A DNA stretch of 17,970 nt. Origin: Deltaproteobacteria bacterium (lineage in GTDB: Bacteria > Desulfobacterota > Desulfomonilia > UBA1062). Both the position numbers and the translations under genes were made by a program. The notes below the pieces were generated by a model. It worked only from the letters and a program-made list of their open reading frames with translations, was not told the origin of the DNA and searched no databases. Where the stretch lies: positions 1 to 17,970 of the forward strand of contig JAFGTK010000099.1 of NCBI GenBank assembly GCA_016934135.1. The letters run 5' to 3'. Every line of letters starts with the position of its first letter. Position 1 is the stretch's first letter. Below are positions 15,368-17,970 of the stretch, piece after piece.

Positions 15368-15793
15368 ATGAAAATACTGGATAATAAACTGTGTAACCAT
15401 AAGTTCAAGAATAAGGGTTTTACATTGATCGAACTGGTTGTAGCGATACTCATCTTTTCAATCGGTATCCTGGGCATTGCAAAGCTGCAGGCTGTAGCTG
15501 TACAGGGAAACAGCTTCAGCATGCAGATGACCGATGCTGTAAATATTGCCTATAACCAGCTGGAATATCTATCAGTGCTTGATTATATCAGTTCTCCGGA
15601 GCTGCAGCTGAATAATCATCCAAACGATTCTACAAGTTCATTCCGTGGTGTTAATTACACTCTTTCATGGAGTGTATCAACTACCGGACTTGGGCTCAGT
15701 GTTGATGTCCGGGATCTGGTTGTGACTATTGACTGGATGGAGAAGAATACTCCCCACAGTATCACTGTCAGGACCCGAAAGGGACTGAACTGA
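15368..15793 (+). CDS. pilV: Type IV pilus minor pilin PilV
   Basis: A 141-residue prepilin with a 17-residue basic leader ending NKG, followed by FTLIELVVAILIFSIGILGI with Glu at +5. The IGILGIAKLQ stretch after the hydrophobic core is characteristic of PilV, which usually reads xGLLGLAxLQ. The C-terminal VVTIDWMEKN resembles the VxVxW strand found in PilV-type pilins. It sits in the standard place between pilW and pilX. The ribosome binding site is weak (GTAGGT), so expression may depend on readthrough from pilW, 8 bases upstream. Confidence 0.88.
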   Translation: MKILDNKLCNHKFKNKGFTLIELVVAILIFSIGILGIAKLQAVAVQGNSFSMQMTDAVNIAYNQLEYLSVLDYISSPELQLNNHPNDSTSSFRGVNYTLSWSVSTTGLGLSVDVRDLVVTIDWMEKNTPHSITVRTRKGLN

Positions 15794-15814
15794 CTTGAAA
15801 TTATGGAGCTTAAT

Positions 15815-16267
15815 ATGAACACACAGAAAGATAATACCTGTATAGCCTTGATTAATAAAAATGACGGCATGGTTCTGGTACTTGTATTGGTTGTATTGGT
15901 AGCTACCATAATAATCGGGGTTGCTATCATGAGGAACTCAACTACAGAGGCCAAGATTGTAGTGAATGAAAGACAGTATCAGCAGGCCTTCTATGATGCT
16001 GTTTCAGGACACGAGATGGCTTTTGCACAGAGTGTAAGTGCCGTTACAACACTCGGTATAAACGAAGGCTCAGAGTATACCTATCCCGTTACTGAAATGC
16101 CGGATGACACAAATGTTACCCTGAAGCTGACAAAGATAGGAAAACCGGCTGTTGGAAAGGGAGATGATATCACTAAACTCGAAGTACGCTATTATGAAAT
16201 GGTATCTGTCAAAGGAGACCATGTTATCACTTTAGGGGCATATAAGGCATTCCCCAAAGAACAGTGA
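15815..16267 (+). CDS. pilX: Type IV pilus assembly protein PilX
   Basis: About 150 residues. A basic N-terminal tail ends in NDG and leads to a single membrane helix, MVLVLVLVVLVATIIIGVAI, followed by MRNSTTEAKI, the family's usual post-helix pattern. The +5 position is Leu, not Glu, which is typical of PilX (and GspK) and suits a tip position. I set the start at 15815 because GGAG lies six bases upstream; the ATG at 15803 would add four residues and contains that same site. Gene order and length support the call more than the sequence of the variable C-terminal domain, which I do not recognise. Confidence 0.85.
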   Translation: MNTQKDNTCIALINKNDGMVLVLVLVVLVATIIIGVAIMRNSTTEAKIVVNERQYQQAFYDAVSGHEMAFAQSVSAVTTLGINEGSEYTYPVTEMPDDTNVTLKLTKIGKPAVGKGDDITKLEVRYYEMVSVKGDHVITLGAYKAFPKEQ

Positions 16268-16284
16268 CATAAAGGAGTCAGGAG

Positions 16285-17970
16285 ATGCGCAATAGAATAA
16301 AAATAATACTAAGTGCTGTCTTTTGTCTGATGATTATATCACAAGGACTTTCTGCGGATGATACCGAGATCTTCGGCGGGGCACAGATAAGCATTCCGCC
16401 CAATGTCCTCCTCATCATGGACAACTCTGGAAGTATGGACGAGTACGTAGATGTGATTGTAGATGCATATGACCCCTCAACGACCTATTCCGGCAGCTAT
16501 GATATCTCCAAGGTATACTATAAATGGACATGGTGGTGGTTCTCAGGGTGGTCTGATTTTGAAGATATCGGTTCGGATGGGGTTGTCGATGCGAGCGAGA
16601 TAGAATGTGAAGGTGCAAGGAACGAACTGAATACAGCAGGGAACTGGAGCGGCTATATCAGAGACTACGGATCTCACACCTGCGGCGGCGGCTATTTTCT
16701 GCTCCGTACCGGCAACTATATGAATTACCGTGAGACCACCGGTGCCACAAGCCGCAAGAAGATAGACATTGCAAAGGATGTCCTGACCGAGCTTGTCGAC
16801 AACACCCAATATTCATCTGTTCGTTTCGGGCTGATGATCTTTAACAGTTCTGAAGGAGGCAGGATAATCTCTCCGGTCGGTTCCTCGCGGGCATCTATCA
16901 AATCTGAGATAAGCAGCGTTACCGCGAGCAGCTGGACACCCCTTGCCGAGACTTTAGCCGAGGCGGGTCTTTACTTTGCGCGCCAGCCTTCATGGTGTAA
17001 TCCTACCAGCAGCTCGGTCAAGATCAACTACAATACGTATGACCTGAACAGCGACGGCAGCGTGAACTTCGATGACTGGCCTGTTCTGTACAGGTGCCAG
17101 AAAAACTACGTCATTCTCATGACAGACGGTGCCTCGACCGAGGACAGAGGCTCCGTACTGACACGCAGTGAGTATATGTTAGGGGATCCCATCAGGGACT
17201 ATGATGGAGACGATCACGAGCCGGGATACAGTGATGCAATATCTTATTCGTCAAACGGAAGCGATTACCTCGATGATGTCGCAGGGTTCCTCTATGATAA
17301 GGACCTTCTCCCTGCAAGCGTGTATGATTCGAGCGGGATAAGCTTTGATAACCCGGATTTCAACAAGCAGAACATCGTTACCTATACTATCGGGTTTGCC
17401 ATCAATCACGATCTGCTGCAGGATGCCGCTGCAAACGGCGGCGGCAAATACTTCACCACAGAGGCCACAGGCGGTGAGGGACTGAGCCTCGAAGAGATCT
17501 TCTCTGCCATTATGGGCGAGATCCTTGAAACCAATGCAGAGTTCGTGGCTCCTGTTGTGCCGGTTAACCGGGTAAACAGGACCTATGCCGACAATGCGAT
17601 GTATCTGGGGCTGTTCTCTCCTGACAGTTCAGGCCTGTGGAAAGGCAATCTGAAAAAGTTTGGTTTGAAAGCTGCGCAGGACGGACAAGGTGGATACTAT
17701 CTCATGATACTGGACAGATACGGCAATGATGCCACTGACGGATACGGCAATATACGCGAAAACGCCCTGTCATGCTGGAACCCGCTCGTCGCCCTTGCAA
17801 ATGAGGGGCTGAGCGTGAACAAAGGAGGTGCAGGAGAGACGATCAAGACTGCAACGAGGTCCTTTAAGACCTATAAAACAGGCACCGGCATGATTGCCTT
17901 TAACAGCACCAATATAACCGCTGCCGATCTCGACCTGTCAACCGATGCACAAAGGGATGATCTTATCAAT
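16285..17970 (+). CDS. pilY1: PilY1-type pilus tip adhesin, N-terminal part (runs off right edge)
   Basis: The frame is open for 562 codons to the window end. An N-terminal signal peptide is probably cut after LSA (residues 22-24). A von Willebrand A region follows, with a complete MIDAS: D46, S48 and S50 in DNSGSM, T218 in SSWTPLAE and D281 in MTDGAS. About 100 residues are inserted after the first MIDAS strand, with a Trp-rich run KWTWWWFSGW at about 80-89. Two EF-hand-like loops lie at 94-105 and 253-264. From about 420 the region VPVNRVNRTYADNAMYLGLF and GLWKGNLKKF match the linker before the PilY1 C-terminal beta-propeller, which would lie beyond the edge. PilY1 acts at the pilus tip or cell surface in adhesion and mechanosensing. 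AGGAG lies eight bases before the ATG. Confidence 0.92.
   Translation, partial: MRNRIKIILSAVFCLMIISQGLSADDTEIFGGAQISIPPNVLLIMDNSGSMDEYVDVIVDAYDPSTTYSGSYDISKVYYKWTWWWFSGWSDFEDIGSDGVVDASEIECEGARNELNTAGNWSGYIRDYGSHTCGGGYFLLRTGNYMNYRETTGATSRKKIDIAKDVLTELVDNTQYSSVRFGLMIFNSSEGGRIISPVGSSRASIKSEISSVTASSWTPLAETLAEAGLYFARQPSWCNPTSSSVKINYNTYDLNSDGSVNFDDWPVLYRCQKNYVILMTDGASTEDRGSVLTRSEYMLGDPIRDYDGDDHEPGYSDAISYSSNGSDYLDDVAGFLYDKDLLPASVYDSSGISFDNPDFNKQNIVTYTIGFAINHDLLQDAAANGGGKYFTTEATGGEGLSLEEIFSAIMGEILETNAEFVAPVVPVNRVNRTYADNAMYLGLFSPDSSGLWKGNLKKFGLKAAQDGQGGYYLMILDRYGNDATDGYGNIRENALSCWNPLVALANEGLSVNKGGAGETIKTATRSFKTYKTGTGMIAFNSTNITAADLDLSTDAQRDDLIN

Overview
The window looks like chromosomal DNA of a motile, piliated Gram-negative bacterium, most likely a Desulfobacterota (deltaproteobacterial) or Nitrospirota-type lineage. 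Three things suggest this: a class 1B PyrK/PyrD pair, RapZ directly linked to mannose-family PTS proteins, and a FimT-PilW-PilV-PilX-PilY1 pilus cluster. The taxon is inference; no rRNA or other phylogenetic marker is present. The coding layout is dense and ordinary. There is no tRNA, rRNA, CRISPR array, insertion sequence or phage gene that I can support.

Positions 1-6991 are transcribed leftwards and form a chemosensory cluster. In transcription order it holds a large helical protein with a CheZ-like D-x-x-x-Q motif, two single-domain STAS proteins, CheY, CheA, and two tandem paralogous chemoreceptors. The second receptor is cut by the left edge. No cheW, cheR, cheB or cheD is visible; they could lie beyond the left edge or elsewhere. 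The STAS-STAS-CheY-CheA genes are packed within a few bases of each other. The CheY ribosome binding site lies inside a perfect 9+1+9 inverted repeat made from the last codons of the upstream STAS gene.

Positions 7242-17970 run rightwards. First comes rapZ with PTS EIIA, EIIB and EIIC of the mannose/sorbose class, with no EIID, HPr or EI in the window. Then come rimI, pyrK and pyrD (pyrimidine biosynthesis), comEC (DNA uptake channel), and the minor-pilin operon fimT-pilW-pilV-pilX-pilY1. The last gene, pilY1, runs off the right edge. Many junctions overlap by 1-13 bases (EIIA/EIIB, EIIB/EIIC, EIIC/rimI, rimI/pyrK, fimT/pilW) or nearly touch (comEC/fimT), so much of this block is probably co-transcribed.

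No gene-free stretch exceeds about 300 bases. The longest gaps are 6992-7241 (divergent region, with a small hairpin and a 30-codon ORF), 5163-5332 (leader of the STAS operon, with an 8-bp inverted repeat), 1955-2077 and 11849-11960. I see no convincing promoter or rho-independent terminator in any of them. The most interesting points are the unusual chemosensory gene set, the MshEN-like repeat inside CheA, the cheY hairpin, the EIIC without EIID, the comEC-fimT junction, and two EF-hand-like loops inside the PilY1 VWA region.
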